The notes under the pieces were generated by a model. The model was given only the letters and a program-made list of their open reading frames with translations, was not told the DNA's origin and ran no database searches. Positions 9,070 through 17,825 of a stretch of DNA of 64,000 bases are shown here, one piece after another. Both the position numbers and the translations under genes were made by a program. Each line of letters begins with the position of its first letter. The stretch's first letter is position 1. This DNA is from Sinobacterium caligoides. Lineage in GTDB: Bacteria; Pseudomonadota; Gammaproteobacteria; Pseudomonadales; Sinobacteriaceae. The stretch spans positions 992,001 through 1,056,000 of the forward strand of contig NZ_RKHR01000003.1 in the NCBI RefSeq assembly GCF_003752585.1, read 5' to 3'.

Positions 9070-9663
9070 ATGTCTCTATTCTTCGCAATGTTTTCATTTG
9101 CACTGGCAATGTCTATCTCACCCGGCCCGGTCAATATGATCATTCTCTCTTCGGGGGCAAACTATGGCATTCGTAAGACCTTTAGTTTCGTTTCAGGCGC
9201 CACGATCGGCCTCACCCTACTACTACTATTCATTGGTCTAGGGTTCGACAAAGTCATTAATTTATACCCAGATTTTCTCAAATACCTAGAGGTTGCCGGC
9301 TCTTTATTCATTATTTATATGGGCTATTTAATCGCCTCATCAAAACCGGAACTTGATATACAAAAGCAAAAGCAGCCAACCTTCATCCAAGGTTTTCTAT
9401 TGCAGTGGCTAAACCCTAAAGCATGGATTGCCTGTGTCGCTGGCGTATCATTGTTTTCAGAGCCCAATAACAACCAAGTATTTTTAACCTTCTCATCAAT
9501 ATATTTTATAGTGTGTTACCTATCTTTGTTTTCTTGGTCTATTTTAGGTGACAAAGTCACTCTGTTTCTCAGCAATGAATTCAGATTAAAGGCTTTCAAT
9601 ATTGCAATGGGTTGCCTGTTAATTATTACCGCTTGTTTTTTACTGTACACGCAGTTTAGTTAA
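9070..9663 (+). CDS. LysE/RhtB-family amino-acid exporter
   Basis: Inner-membrane exporter of about 197 residues with the family's six hydrophobic helices. The N-terminal signature ALAMSISPGPVNMIILSSG (the SPGP motif) is diagnostic, and GFLLQWLNPKAWI matches the conserved 'NPKA' motif after helix 3. A TTG at 9049 is in frame, but the ATG at 9070 is preferred: AGGAGA sits at 9061-9066 and the protein starts at MSLFF as in relatives. Likely substrate is a neutral or basic amino acid or derivative; specificity cannot be read here. Confidence 0.85.
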   Translation: MSLFFAMFSFALAMSISPGPVNMIILSSGANYGIRKTFSFVSGATIGLTLLLLFIGLGFDKVINLYPDFLKYLEVAGSLFIIYMGYLIASSKPELDIQKQKQPTFIQGFLLQWLNPKAWIACVAGVSLFSEPNNNQVFLTFSSIYFIVCYLSLFSWSILGDKVTLFLSNEFRLKAFNIAMGCLLIITACFLLYTQFS

Positions 9664-9707
9664 TTTATATCTCCCTCATAAACAAATCTAATAGCCACCT
9701 ACAACGC

Positions 9708-9769
9708 TGCTGAGATAAGCATGGAAGACTTAACTGGGTAGCCTTGGCCGGACCATTATTACCTCAGCA
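9708..9769. repeat. Imperfect inverted repeat in a 385-bp gap
   Basis: Arms of 17 nt (9708-9724 and 9753-9769; TGCTGAGATAAGCATGG against its complement, 14 of 17 matching) bracket a 28-nt loop. The surrounding gap (9664-10048) contains no credible ORF. Together with the palindromes at 7348 and 8052 it forms a pattern of one hairpin per gap. Confidence 0.5.
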
Positions 9770-10048
9770 ATTATTAGTTGCTTAGAATGCTCAATGAGAT
9801 TTTTCTAAGCGCTATTTCGCCCTATTGACTCTCATCATTAGTTCGAGGTAATGGCGATGACGTTGTCATGCATCAATGTAATGATCTGCCATACTGGCAG
9901 CTTAAATAGATTGAGCATACGGGCAAACTCGTTCCATTATTAGCCGCCACGTGCGTTTAGCTGACACCCTAAAATTATCTATCCATCATTAACGGTTCAG
10001 CGCTGAAATCATAAAAGCATGACACTGCGTAAGACCAAAGGAGTTGTA

Positions 10049-10876
10049 ATGAAAGAACGCCCCATCTCTATAACCATCATTAGTTGGCTGTTCATCATAG
10101 GAGGCATAGGCGCTTTCGCAGGCATGGTGTTTATGTATAACCGACCAGCCACTGCAACGGCAAGCCTAAGCGAAGCGTTAACACCGATACAACTAGGACT
10201 AGCGCTAGTACTTTCTATAGTAAAGTTTGTCTGCGGCATCTTAATACTTAAGGCGAAACACATTGGTCGTATTGTCTATGCTGCATCTGCTCCTCTAGCA
10301 TGGCTAATAGGCGCCATCCTCTCTGGCTTCTCAATGACCCTCATACCTTCATTAGTCTTAATTTCAGTTTATATTTTCTTCCTTTTCACACCGAAGGCAA
10401 ATAAATACTTTTCCGGCGAAGGCGCCCAACAGCCCTCCCCTAAACGCACAGCGACTAGCAGAACCATTCTTAACATCATTGGTATCTGTTGTTTTATCGC
10501 CGCAGGGTTCTTTATTAATATGATGGGAATCCTCTCCTTCTTTGCGGCAACAGGCCCTGATGGCGACAAGGCTTCCTTTCTCGGTATTTTCTGCATACCA
10601 CCACTCATATTCTATTTAGTGGGCCTGGCCTTTTACAGAGGCGCAAACTGGAAGATGACTACCGGCCTAATACTGCTCATCAGTGGCTCGCTCTGCCTGT
10701 TAACTGCCACCACCATACTCTTCAGCAAAAACTCAATGAAGGCAGTAGAAACTGTTAGTCATGGTTTCTCTGTTACTTTTGGTGACTACACGTCCGGGTT
10801 TACCGTTATCGCGCTATGTATCAGCGTGGGTGCATTACTTTGCCTACTGGGTCGCTCGCCTGATAAGTCGAGCTAA
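10049..10876 (+). CDS. Multi-pass membrane protein, unknown function
   Basis: About 275 residues with roughly eight hydrophobic segments in two halves. These include ITIISWLFIIGGIGAFAGMV near the N-terminus, a run of helices to about residue 125, then a linker with SPKRTATSRT and a second set of four. No transporter or enzyme motif is recognised. An upstream ATG at 10019 is in frame, but the one at 10049 has AAAGGAG immediately upstream and starts at MKERPISITII. It is the last plus-strand single gene before the convergent LysR gene. Confidence 0.6.
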   Translation: MKERPISITIISWLFIIGGIGAFAGMVFMYNRPATATASLSEALTPIQLGLALVLSIVKFVCGILILKAKHIGRIVYAASAPLAWLIGAILSGFSMTLIPSLVLISVYIFFLFTPKANKYFSGEGAQQPSPKRTATSRTILNIIGICCFIAAGFFINMMGILSFFAATGPDGDKASFLGIFCIPPLIFYLVGLAFYRGANWKMTTGLILLISGSLCLLTATTILFSKNSMKAVETVSHGFSVTFGDYTSGFTVIALCISVGALLCLLGRSPDKSS

Positions 10877-11000
10877 TCAGTTAATTTAGCGAACATTAGC
10901 CCTGGTAATATAAGTTATTCACACAACACGACAAAGCGACCGCTGTTGTTTCAGGCTAGACATAACCAAAGGGGACAGCTATTGTCACGGTCATCGATCG

Positions 11001-11927
11001 CTACGTCCCCTGTATTTTTTCTCGTGTTATTTGCATCTCGCTGATAAGCCAATCACGCAGTCTCTCAAAACGCGCGGTTTCGGCAAAGCTTGCTGAACAG
11101 ACCAGCCAATAACTCGACCGCATCCTGACCGAGCGAGCCACACAGCTAAGGTAGCCCGCCTCAATATCATCCTCGACAAGGAGTGTGCGACCAAGGCCGA
11201 CCCCCATGCCTACCACGGCCCCCTGCAACATCAAGTCAGCACGATCAAATTGCTGGTCCGGGGAGATAACGCCGTTAACACCCGCTATTTTTGAACAATA
11301 ATAATGCCAACTAAAATCTGTCTTATCAGTTTCACCGCGTTGATCGGCCAAAAAAGTCGTGTTCGGCTCTGATAGCAGCAAAGCATCCGTCGCTCGACCG
11401 GCAAGATAGGCGGGGCTGGCTACTGGCCATAGCCAGCAATATGAGAGGTGCGTGCAATGCAGGCCCGGGTATGGGCCTGGGCCAAAGCGAATAGCGGCAT
11501 CCGCCTCCTTAACCATAAAGTCGACCGTTTCCTCGCTCACCGTCACCGAGATATCCAAGTCTTTCGCCTGCGCTTTCGGCAACGCCGGAATCAACCACTT
11601 CATCGCCAGCGACGATGGCAGCGACAAATGGACCGTATTGGTCGAGTGACTACGCGCCAGCTTATCCAGTGCAACACCCCATCGGCCAAGCGTATCGGTG
11701 GCGGCATGACACAGAATCTCACCAACTTCGGTCAGCCGCAGCTGGCGCGTGGTGCGATCGAACAGGGTAAGACCCAGCGCCTGCTCCAATGATCGAATGC
11801 GATGACTGACGGCCGACTGATCGACACCCAGGCGCTCAGCAGCCTTGGTAAAGCTCAGCTCCTGGCCGATAGCAGCCAGCAGTGGCGAGGCCTGGACAAG
11901 CCGATCTATTGTTTCTTTTTTATTCAT
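11001..11927 (-). CDS. LysR-family transcriptional regulator
   Basis: DNA-binding regulator of 308 residues. The N-terminal winged HTH is visible as LSFTKAAERLGVDQSAVSHRIRSLEQALGLTLFDRTTRQLRLTEVG, cited here by its core AAERLGVDQSAVSHRI, followed by the LysR substrate-binding domain. Starts further upstream are open, but MNKKETIDRL (ATG at 11927) gives the normal spacing to the HTH. The gene is divergent from the PhzF-like gene, with an inverted repeat in the 101-bp intergenic region, so it probably controls that gene and itself. The HTH and SBD style resembles the GcvA group. Confidence 0.85.
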   Translation of the reverse strand: MNKKETIDRLVQASPLLAAIGQELSFTKAAERLGVDQSAVSHRIRSLEQALGLTLFDRTTRQLRLTEVGEILCHAATDTLGRWGVALDKLARSHSTNTVHLSLPSSLAMKWLIPALPKAQAKDLDISVTVSEETVDFMVKEADAAIRFGPGPYPGLHCTHLSYCWLWPVASPAYLAGRATDALLLSEPNTTFLADQRGETDKTDFSWHYYCSKIAGVNGVISPDQQFDRADLMLQGAVVGMGVGLGRTLLVEDDIEAGYLSCVARSVRMRSSYWLVCSASFAETARFERLRDWLISEMQITREKIQGT

Positions 11928-11930
11928 AAC

Positions 11931-11945
11931 ATGAGTATATCTCAT
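11931..11945. promoter_or_regulatory. Candidate LysR operator (T-N11-A palindrome)
   Basis: ATGAGTATATCTCAT is an inverted repeat with ATGAG/CTCAT arms and the T-N11-A spacing of LysR-type boxes. A further ATGAG half-site lies at 11952-11956. It sits between the divergent LysR and PhzF genes, 3 nt from the LysR start. Confidence 0.55.
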
Positions 11946-12028
11946 GCATATATGAGTTCCCAGCTTCGTAATATCAGAATAAATTAGTATAAAAATCACA
12001 ACACAGTTTATCTACTCAGGAAGTTATC

Positions 12029-12934
12029 ATGAATAAAACTCAAGCAATGAAAAAATCCATCAGCGCTCAGATCGTCAATGGCTTCGTCACCAACGGCATC
12101 GGTGGCAACCCCGCCGGCGTGGTCCTTGATGCCAACCACCTGAGCGACAAGGAGATGCTGAACATTGCGGCCAATATCGGCCTGTCTGAAACCGCGTTCG
12201 TATCCAGCTCAGCAACCGAAGGCTTTAAACTGGATTTTTTTACTCCTAACCGCCGTATCGCCCACTGCGGACACGCTACTATCGCGACCTTCTCCTACCT
12301 CTCAGAGCTCGGCCGGGTAGCGGAAGGCGACACATCAAAAGAGACCGTTGATGGGCCACGCAAAATAACAATCAGAGACGGCGCAGCCTACATGGAGCAA
12401 TTAGCGCCTCAGTATCGGGGGCCTGATGATTGGCTAAATTACGGTGTCACGGTAGCCGACCTGCTCCAGTCAATAGGCATCAACGAGGGTAGCCTGGATC
12501 CTAGACTAAGCCCTACTCTCGCCAACACCGGCAATAGCTTTATCGTCATCGGCGTGAAAGACCAACAAAGCTTACGTGCACTAACACCAAACTTCGAGCT
12601 GATCTCAGCCATCAGCGAAAAACTGAACCTCATTGGCTACTATGTGTTTACCACCGAAACGGCGGATTATGACGCCACCACCCGCATGTTTGCCCCGCGC
12701 TACGCCATCGAGGAGGAATCCGCCACGGGCATGGCCGCAGGCCCTCTTGCCTGCGTTTTACATGATTATCTGCACTCACAGAAAACAACATTCTTGATTG
12801 AGCAAGGCCGACTGATGGAGCCTGCATCGCCGAGCCTTATCACCGTGGAGCTATCAATGAAAAACAATAGCATTCAAAAATTGATGGCGGGGGGACAGGG
12901 CAAGGTGTCGCAGACTCTCAGCATCGATTATTAG
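12029..12934 (+). CDS. PhzF-family isomerase/epimerase-like protein
   Basis: Cytosolic protein of 301 residues with the two-domain PhzF (diaminopimelate-epimerase-like) fold. The signatures are GGNPAGVVL (about 25-33), GLSETAFV with the putative catalytic acid Glu54, RIAHCGHATIAT, and the second-domain EESATGMAAGPLA, a variant of the usual DxxTGSAxGxLA. A clear AGGAAG ribosome-binding site precedes the ATG. The true reaction varies in this family and most members are uncharacterised; a phenazine cluster is absent here. It is divergent from and probably regulated by the adjacent LysR. Confidence 0.8.
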   Translation: MNKTQAMKKSISAQIVNGFVTNGIGGNPAGVVLDANHLSDKEMLNIAANIGLSETAFVSSSATEGFKLDFFTPNRRIAHCGHATIATFSYLSELGRVAEGDTSKETVDGPRKITIRDGAAYMEQLAPQYRGPDDWLNYGVTVADLLQSIGINEGSLDPRLSPTLANTGNSFIVIGVKDQQSLRALTPNFELISAISEKLNLIGYYVFTTETADYDATTRMFAPRYAIEEESATGMAAGPLACVLHDYLHSQKTTFLIEQGRLMEPASPSLITVELSMKNNSIQKLMAGGQGKVSQTLSIDY

Positions 12935-13009
12935 CTAGGTAGCGGCGACGGCGGGGAATCGCGCCGCGTCGTTAACTTGTCGCATACGCTCAATCAGCGA
13001 ATCGACTCA

Positions 13010-13097
13010 ACGTCACGAGTACGTCACGAGTACGTCACGAGTACGTCACGAGTACGTCACGAGTACGTCACGAGTACGTCACGAGTACGTCACGAGT
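13010..13097. repeat. Eight exact tandem copies of an 11-bp unit
   Basis: The unit ACGTCACGAGT is repeated eight times head-to-tail without a mismatch (88 bp) in the 338-bp gap between the PhzF-like gene and the methyltransferase gene. The period is close to one turn of B-DNA, so every unit would face the same side of the helix. Each junction creates GTAC palindromes. There is no spacer variation, so it is not a CRISPR. No gene is seen in the rest of the gap. Confidence 0.95.
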
Positions 13098-13272
13098 AGC
13101 CACAACGGATGAGTCTGGGGCGCCATGCGTTGCATAAGAGCTTGGCGCTAACCGAAAGAAGGTAGCCAACCGATAGAAAAACTGTTTTATTCGTCAACGG
13201 AATATTAAACTCAGGCATCTACCGGCAACGGCGGATGAATAGGCCACTCACTTATAGAAAAGAGCTCAAACT

Positions 13273-13896
13273 ATGTTATCTCTTGGTGCGTTATTATATG
13301 ACAAAATCATGAAGCCGACTGAACAAGCTTGCCTTATTGAATGGAGGGCTGATCTTCTAAAAGGCGTTGATGGCAAAGTGTTAGAGATAGGTGCTGGCAC
13401 GGGCGCGAGCCTTGCGCTCTACCCAAACAACTCCTCTCTCGAGCTGTATCTTGCTGAGCCTGACCACAACATGCGCTCGCAATTGGCCGAGAAAGTGAAC
13501 GCTAGCAACTTAAGTAATGTAGCAATTTTAGCTTGCCCTAGCGAGGCAATCGAGAGTGAAGATAATTTTTATGATCATGTTTTCGTCTCATTAGTTTGCT
13601 GCTCAGTGAATGATGTCGAAGCTTCTTTACAAGAAATAAAGAGGGTCATGAAACCCGGCGGTCGCTTTATCTTTTTAGAGCATGTGGCAGCAGAAGAAGG
13701 CACAAAGCGCAGAAAGTGGCAGGGGCGAGTTAATTTCCTGTGGCGAAAATTAGCCGGCAACTGCCACTTAAACAGAGAGACTGAGAAGCACATTAAGCAA
13801 GCGGGCTTTATCATCACCGAGATCAAGCGTGAAAGCATGCGCAAATCGATGCCGCTAGTAAGACCAACAATCAGAGGTATTGCGAGATTAAGTTGA
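13273..13896 (+). CDS. Class I SAM-dependent methyltransferase
   Basis: Cytosolic methyltransferase of 207 residues. SAM-binding motif I is VLEIGAGTGASLALY (about 37-51), the acidic motif II is ELYLAEPDHNM, and the post-motif strand FYDHVFVSLVCCSV and GGRFIFLEHV correspond to motifs III/IV of the UbiE/METTL7-like group. The METTL7-like cue is the 'P-x-x-GGRF-x-FLEHV' block. The substrate is unknown (lipid, thiol or small molecule). It stands alone, downstream of the 11-bp repeat array. Confidence 0.78.
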   Translation: MLSLGALLYDKIMKPTEQACLIEWRADLLKGVDGKVLEIGAGTGASLALYPNNSSLELYLAEPDHNMRSQLAEKVNASNLSNVAILACPSEAIESEDNFYDHVFVSLVCCSVNDVEASLQEIKRVMKPGGRFIFLEHVAAEEGTKRRKWQGRVNFLWRKLAGNCHLNRETEKHIKQAGFIITEIKRESMRKSMPLVRPTIRGIARLS

Positions 13897-13926
13897 AAGG
13901 AATAAGTCGATCGCCATGGCTGCCGC

Positions 13927-14469
13927 TTACTCCCCCTCCCTTTGTAGCGACTTCACCTTGCGTAAGGATCGAAATAGCAGCTGCTTATCTGACGCCGTCA
14001 CATACTGCACATTGATAGCGGTGTTAAACTCTTCAAAACTTGCCGACTCAAAAGAACCATGTACATCCAGATAGGCACGCATCTTATCCGTAATCTGATC
14101 CCCCAAGTGAATCAAGCATGGGCGGACATCTGTTATTAAGTCTCGAGGAAACTTGCTGCTTGGGTGAGTCAGCATGTCAGCCCTAGAACGGAACCGAATT
14201 GCTTTAGCAACATCTATTTGAGCTTTAAAAAAAGCTTCAATATACGCAGGATTAAGCTCATTTCTCTTCGCCGAACGCTTAGAGTTATCAACAGTAATCC
14301 TCTCTCTTTCGAGATCTTCAACCGGCCGATGCCTTTTCGACTTATAGATAGCGACATCCTCCATGTAGCTCAAACGTGCATTAATGAGGCTAAACAACTC
14401 AGATGAAACCTCATCTGAGTTGGCGGCAGCTGAAACAATAGAAAACAAGAAATATGCAATATATTTCAT
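13927..14469 (-). CDS. Hypothetical secreted protein, 180 aa
   Basis: Not recognised. The N-terminus (MKYIAYFLFSIVSAAANS) is a plausible Sec signal peptide cleaved near residue 16-18. The mature part is mostly charged and helical with no cysteine motif apart from a single Cys (RPCLIHLGD). Convergent with the methyltransferase gene (30-bp gap). Probably periplasmic. Confidence 0.55.
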   Translation of the reverse strand: MKYIAYFLFSIVSAAANSDEVSSELFSLINARLSYMEDVAIYKSKRHRPVEDLERERITVDNSKRSAKRNELNPAYIEAFFKAQIDVAKAIRFRSRADMLTHPSSKFPRDLITDVRPCLIHLGDQITDKMRAYLDVHGSFESASFEEFNTAINVQYVTASDKQLLFRSLRKVKSLQREGE

Positions 14470-14591
14470 TTCTGACCAACCTCATTGCCCTTTATGATGC
14501 AGGGCTTTACTTAAACCGATACGAGCAGGTGCCCTGCACCGCTGTAGGACGCAAGGCAGCTGCAGCGCCTTCGTTAGCACGTTAGATGTTG

Positions 14592-15821
14592 CTAGTTAAC
14601 CGGATCGGTCTCTGTGTAACTCCATACAGGGAACGGGTCATCCAACGTTCTCCAGTATTCCGCACCACGAAGCACCTCCTCTTCACTCAACAGGCAGTTG
14701 TCGAGAGCACGAGTCATCCTGTCGGCATCCAGCCCTTGGCCGATGAAAACAAGCTCCTGTCGCATGTCGCCGAACGGCTCAACCCACTGCTGCTCTATGG
14801 AGGCGAGATAATCCGGGTCGGTTGGCCAGCTCGATTTCGGCAGCGCTTTCCAAAACATGCCAGCAAAACCATAACGCGCAATACCACCTGCTTGGCTCCA
14901 TTGTCCGGCAAATTTCGGTCGCGATGCCAACCAGAAATAACCTTTCGAGCGGATGAGTTTGCCATAGCCTTCTGTGTTGTGCAGAAATTGGTGAAACTTC
15001 TGCGGATGGAAAGGCCGACGCGCTAAATAGCTAAAGCTACTAATGCCATACTCCTCCGTTTCAGGTACGTGCTCACCGCGCATCTCCTTTAACCAGCCCG
15101 GCGCTTGCTCGGCACGTTCGAAATCAAACAAGCCGGTATTCAGAACCGCATCAACATCCACCTGCCCCTGGGTAATCGGCACGATCCTCGCGTGCGTATT
15201 CAGGGTTTTTAAGATGGCGGTTAACCGCCTAACCTCATCTCGTTCCGCTAGGTCTACCTTGCTGATCAGAATGACGTCAGCGAACTCCACCTGATCGACC
15301 AACAGGTCAGAGACACTCCGCTCGTCGTCTTCACCCAGCGACTCGCCCGTCTCCTGTAAGGCCTGCGCCGCGTCGTAATCACTGAGAAAATTAACCGCAT
15401 CAACAACCGTCACCATCGTGTCCAGCCTGGCCACATCAGACAGAGAGATGCCCTTCTCATCGGTAAACGTGAAAGTCTCTGCGACGGGTAATGGCTCCGA
15501 GATACCGGTCGACTCAATCACTAGATAGTCAAAGCGACCATCTTGAGCGAGCTGAGTCACCTCCTCCAACAAGTCCTCTCTTAAAGTGCAGCAAATACAG
15601 CCATTACTCATCTCAACGAGCTTCTCCTCGCTGCGGTTCAGGCTGACTTCTTGCTGTACAATGGCAGAATCAATGTTTATCTCGCTCATATCGTTAACGA
15701 TCACCGCCACTTTCTTTCCTTGCCTGTTATTCAGGATGTGGCTCAGTACGGTCGTCTTTCCCGCCCCTAAGAAACCTGAAAGAACGGTGACGGGGAGTGC
15801 TGCTGTCGCGCTTGCTTGCAT
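14592..15821 (-). CDS. zigA: G3E-family zinc metallochaperone GTPase (CobW/ZigA type)
   Basis: GTPase of 409 residues. Walker [16 protein letters not shown] (about 15-29) is followed by the metal-binding [12 protein letters not shown] (CxCC) motif, the Walker B-like [10 protein letters not shown], base-recognition SKVDL and a C-terminal CobW_C domain (about 250-400). The length and the intact CxCC fit ZigA-like zinc chaperones better than the ~330-residue YeiR. A near-perfect Zur-type palindrome lies 36 bp upstream of the start, so expression under zinc starvation is expected. It is predicted to load zinc into client enzymes in the cytoplasm. The family is sure; the subfamily name is an inference. 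Confidence 0.82.
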   Translation of the reverse strand: MQASATAALPVTVLSGFLGAGKTTVLSHILNNRQGKKVAVIVNDMSEINIDSAIVQQEVSLNRSEEKLVEMSNGCICCTLREDLLEEVTQLAQDGRFDYLVIESTGISEPLPVAETFTFTDEKGISLSDVARLDTMVTVVDAVNFLSDYDAAQALQETGESLGEDDERSVSDLLVDQVEFADVILISKVDLAERDEVRRLTAILKTLNTHARIVPITQGQVDVDAVLNTGLFDFERAEQAPGWLKEMRGEHVPETEEYGISSFSYLARRPFHPQKFHQFLHNTEGYGKLIRSKGYFWLASRPKFAGQWSQAGGIARYGFAGMFWKALPKSSWPTDPDYLASIEQQWVEPFGDMRQELVFIGQGLDADRMTRALDNCLLSEEEVLRGAEYWRTLDDPFPVWSYTETDPVN

Positions 15822-15856
15822 AAAGGGGGCCTCATGGGTTATCTCAACTAAACGCG

Positions 15857-15873
15857 ATGTTATAACATAACAT
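15857..15873. promoter_or_regulatory. Zur box
   Basis: ATGTTATAACATAACAT has perfect 7-bp inverted arms (ATGTTAT/ATAACAT) around 3 nt. It closely matches the gammaproteobacterial Zur consensus TGTTATANTATAACA. It lies 36-52 bp upstream of the zinc-chaperone start codon. Confidence 0.8.
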
Positions 15874-15951
15874 AGTGTTTAGTGTATAAGCCTGATTACC
15901 TATGCCCCACAAAAACCCTCTGCTAGCGGCCACACATAGAGGCAACTAACC

Positions 15952-16350
15952 TCAAGCGCACGGTGTTTCATGCAGGTAGAGCCAACGTACTTGCTCTCCG
16001 GTGGTATCAATGATGGCTGTTGAGATTCGCTCCGCTGTGAGGGCGGCTTCACGGTGGATCTCACGATAGCGGATTGTCACGACGCCATTATGCTCAGAAA
16101 AGGGCACAACATCTTCGATAACGATCGCCAACTCTGGACGCCTACCCAGGCTGGTATTAAACAGCTGGCTGAGCTGAGGTAACTTAATCACAGCGCCTTG
16201 TTGGGTCACCATGGTGAACTGTGCATCAAAAGCGGCCAGCAATCGCGGTATAACCGCTCTCCCCTCTCCCGATGCATCGGTAAACACTTGATGAATCCAG
16301 TGGTGAAGCGTGTGTATATGCTCTGCCGCGAGCGCTTTTGAATCATTCAT
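15952..16350 (-). CDS. Small NTF2/DUF4440-like protein, 132 aa
   Basis: Cytosolic protein of 132 residues whose pattern (N-terminal helices, RLLAAFDAQFTMVTQQGAVIKL, then alternating strands and terminal WLYLHETPC) resembles SnoaL/DUF4440-type NTF2-fold proteins. The start overlaps the stop of the MFS gene by 4 bp (ATGA), so the two are translationally coupled. The role is unknown, possibly a small-molecule-binding or enzymatic accessory to the exporter's substrate. Fold assignment is by eye only. Confidence 0.55.
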   Translation of the reverse strand: MNDSKALAAEHIHTLHHWIHQVFTDASGEGRAVIPRLLAAFDAQFTMVTQQGAVIKLPQLSQLFNTSLGRRPELAIVIEDVVPFSEHNGVVTIRYREIHREAALTAERISTAIIDTTGEQVRWLYLHETPCA

Positions 16351-17723
16351 AACAGGACCTTTTGTCGTTTATTGATATACAAGAGTGGCAACATGCCAAT
16401 CAGGACTGCGATTAAATAAGTCAGGTGGTAGGCATCAGCTTTAGGGAGATGCGCCATCACAGAGATAAGCTTGAACAGCATGGTAAAGAAAGCTGCGCCG
16501 AGACAGAATGAAACCTGCCTGTTGATATTCCAAATCACGCTGCCCTTGGACATCTGATGCTCATCAAAGTCCATCAAGGCCGTTGTCTGAGCGCAGTTGG
16601 CACCCAGCCCCCCACCAAGCCCCATCAACGTATACGCCAGCATGATGACCGTCAGTGGCGAGCCGGGGTGCACCCAGAGCAAAGTGGCAATGCCTGTACT
16701 GTGTAGCAGTAAACTAATAATGAATAACTTATGTGGCCCAACACGATTGTAATTTCTGCCGCAGGCGACAATGGCAACAAAAGCACCGACACCATACAGA
16801 ATCATAAACATACCGGCCTGATCGGCGCTAAAGCCCAATACCTCTTGTAAGAAGAATATATTGAGCAGGTTAACCCCCGTGAACACACCAGGGATCGCGT
16901 AATAGATAATGATCGATAGCGTCAGCTTGTTATTCTTGAGCAAACTTAGATGAATAATCGGGTCTTTGTGGTTCTTACCGTGGTTGATATAAAGCAGGAT
17001 CAACCCTAGCCCTGCGAGCACAGCACTGGTACCCACGACGCCCCCTAGCAGGCCATGCTGACTATTCGCATAGGTTGACATGCCGGCTAACAGAATCGTT
17101 AACGCTGCACTGACAATAAGCAAACCGCGAAGATCCGGGCGCTCTACTGCGGCCCGCCTATCATCACGAACCCAGCACCATGCCAGCAAACACACTAAGA
17201 TCGAGCACGGCGCGCTACTGAAAAACACCCAGCGCCAAGAGCAATGCTCAACAATCAATCCGCCGACCATCGGCGATATTGCCGGGGCAATCAGAGCGAC
17301 CATCATCACCAGCGTCGACACCTTGGCACGCTGATCGTGTTGAAACAGACTAAACGTTAATGACTGACCGATTGGGATCATCAGCCCACCACCCATTCCC
17401 TGAAGAAAGCGCCAGGCGATCAGCTCATGTAATGAGCTAGCGCCGCCGCATAGAATCACCGAGAGGCTAAACAAAGCCATCGAGACACTGAGAACAAGCC
17501 TTGAGCCATATTGGCTAGCCAGCCAAGTGCTGATCGGAATGATCAAGGTCATACCGAGGATATAGGCGTTGGCAACCCAGGCGACCGCGGCGGTATCCGT
17601 GTGAAATTCTCTGGCAATCGACGGCAGCGCGATTGCCGACATAAAAATATTAATACAATCGAGGAAGAAACCGAGTAAAAAGACCAAGGCTATTTTCTGG
17701 CGGTAAGTCACTGGTACGCTCAT
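16347..17723 (-). CDS. MFS drug exporter, DHA2 (EmrB/QacA) type
   Basis: Inner-membrane major-facilitator protein of 458 residues. Motif C-like and DHA2 features are visible: WVANAYILGMTLIIPISTWLASQYGSR in the first helices (core WVANAYILGM), FLQGMGGGLMIPIGQSL (helix 4 region), and a 14-helix hydrophobic pattern. It is followed by a coupled small NTF2-like gene and is divergent from a LysR regulator whose intergenic palindrome probably controls it. No membrane-fusion partner is adjacent, so export is probably to the periplasm. Confidence 0.83.
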   Translation of the reverse strand: MSVPVTYRQKIALVFLLGFFLDCINIFMSAIALPSIAREFHTDTAAVAWVANAYILGMTLIIPISTWLASQYGSRLVLSVSMALFSLSVILCGGASSLHELIAWRFLQGMGGGLMIPIGQSLTFSLFQHDQRAKVSTLVMMVALIAPAISPMVGGLIVEHCSWRWVFFSSAPCSILVCLLAWCWVRDDRRAAVERPDLRGLLIVSAALTILLAGMSTYANSQHGLLGGVVGTSAVLAGLGLILLYINHGKNHKDPIIHLSLLKNNKLTLSIIIYYAIPGVFTGVNLLNIFFLQEVLGFSADQAGMFMILYGVGAFVAIVACGRNYNRVGPHKLFIISLLLHSTGIATLLWVHPGSPLTVIMLAYTLMGLGGGLGANCAQTTALMDFDEHQMSKGSVIWNINRQVSFCLGAAFFTMLFKLISVMAHLPKADAYHLTYLIAVLIGMLPLLYINKRQKVLL

Positions 17724-17785
17724 CTGGGTAAAGGGAGTGTGTCGACAAGACTAGATAGTTCGCAAAAGATGATCAATAATGTAAA

Positions 17786-17804
17786 AATCACAAGATTAGT
17801 GATT
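17786..17804. promoter_or_regulatory. Candidate LysR operator
   Basis: AATCACAAGATTAGTGATT has perfect 6-bp arms AATCAC/GTGATT around 7 nt. It lies in the 102-bp region between the divergent MFS and LysR genes, the normal location for a LysR binding site. Confidence 0.55.
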
Positions 17805-17825
17805 AACTATGCATAATGAGGCGGC

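Noticed and set aside
6536-10876. Chromosomal integron cassette array
   Set aside because: I looked for paired RYYYAAC/GTTRRRY core sites at gap ends and did not find consistent attC structures; no integrase gene in the window.
12029-12934. Phenazine biosynthesis
   Set aside because: Only a PhzF-family protein is present; no phzA/B/C/D/E/G neighbours.
13010-13097. CRISPR array
   Set aside because: The 11-bp units are contiguous with no spacers, and no cas gene is present.
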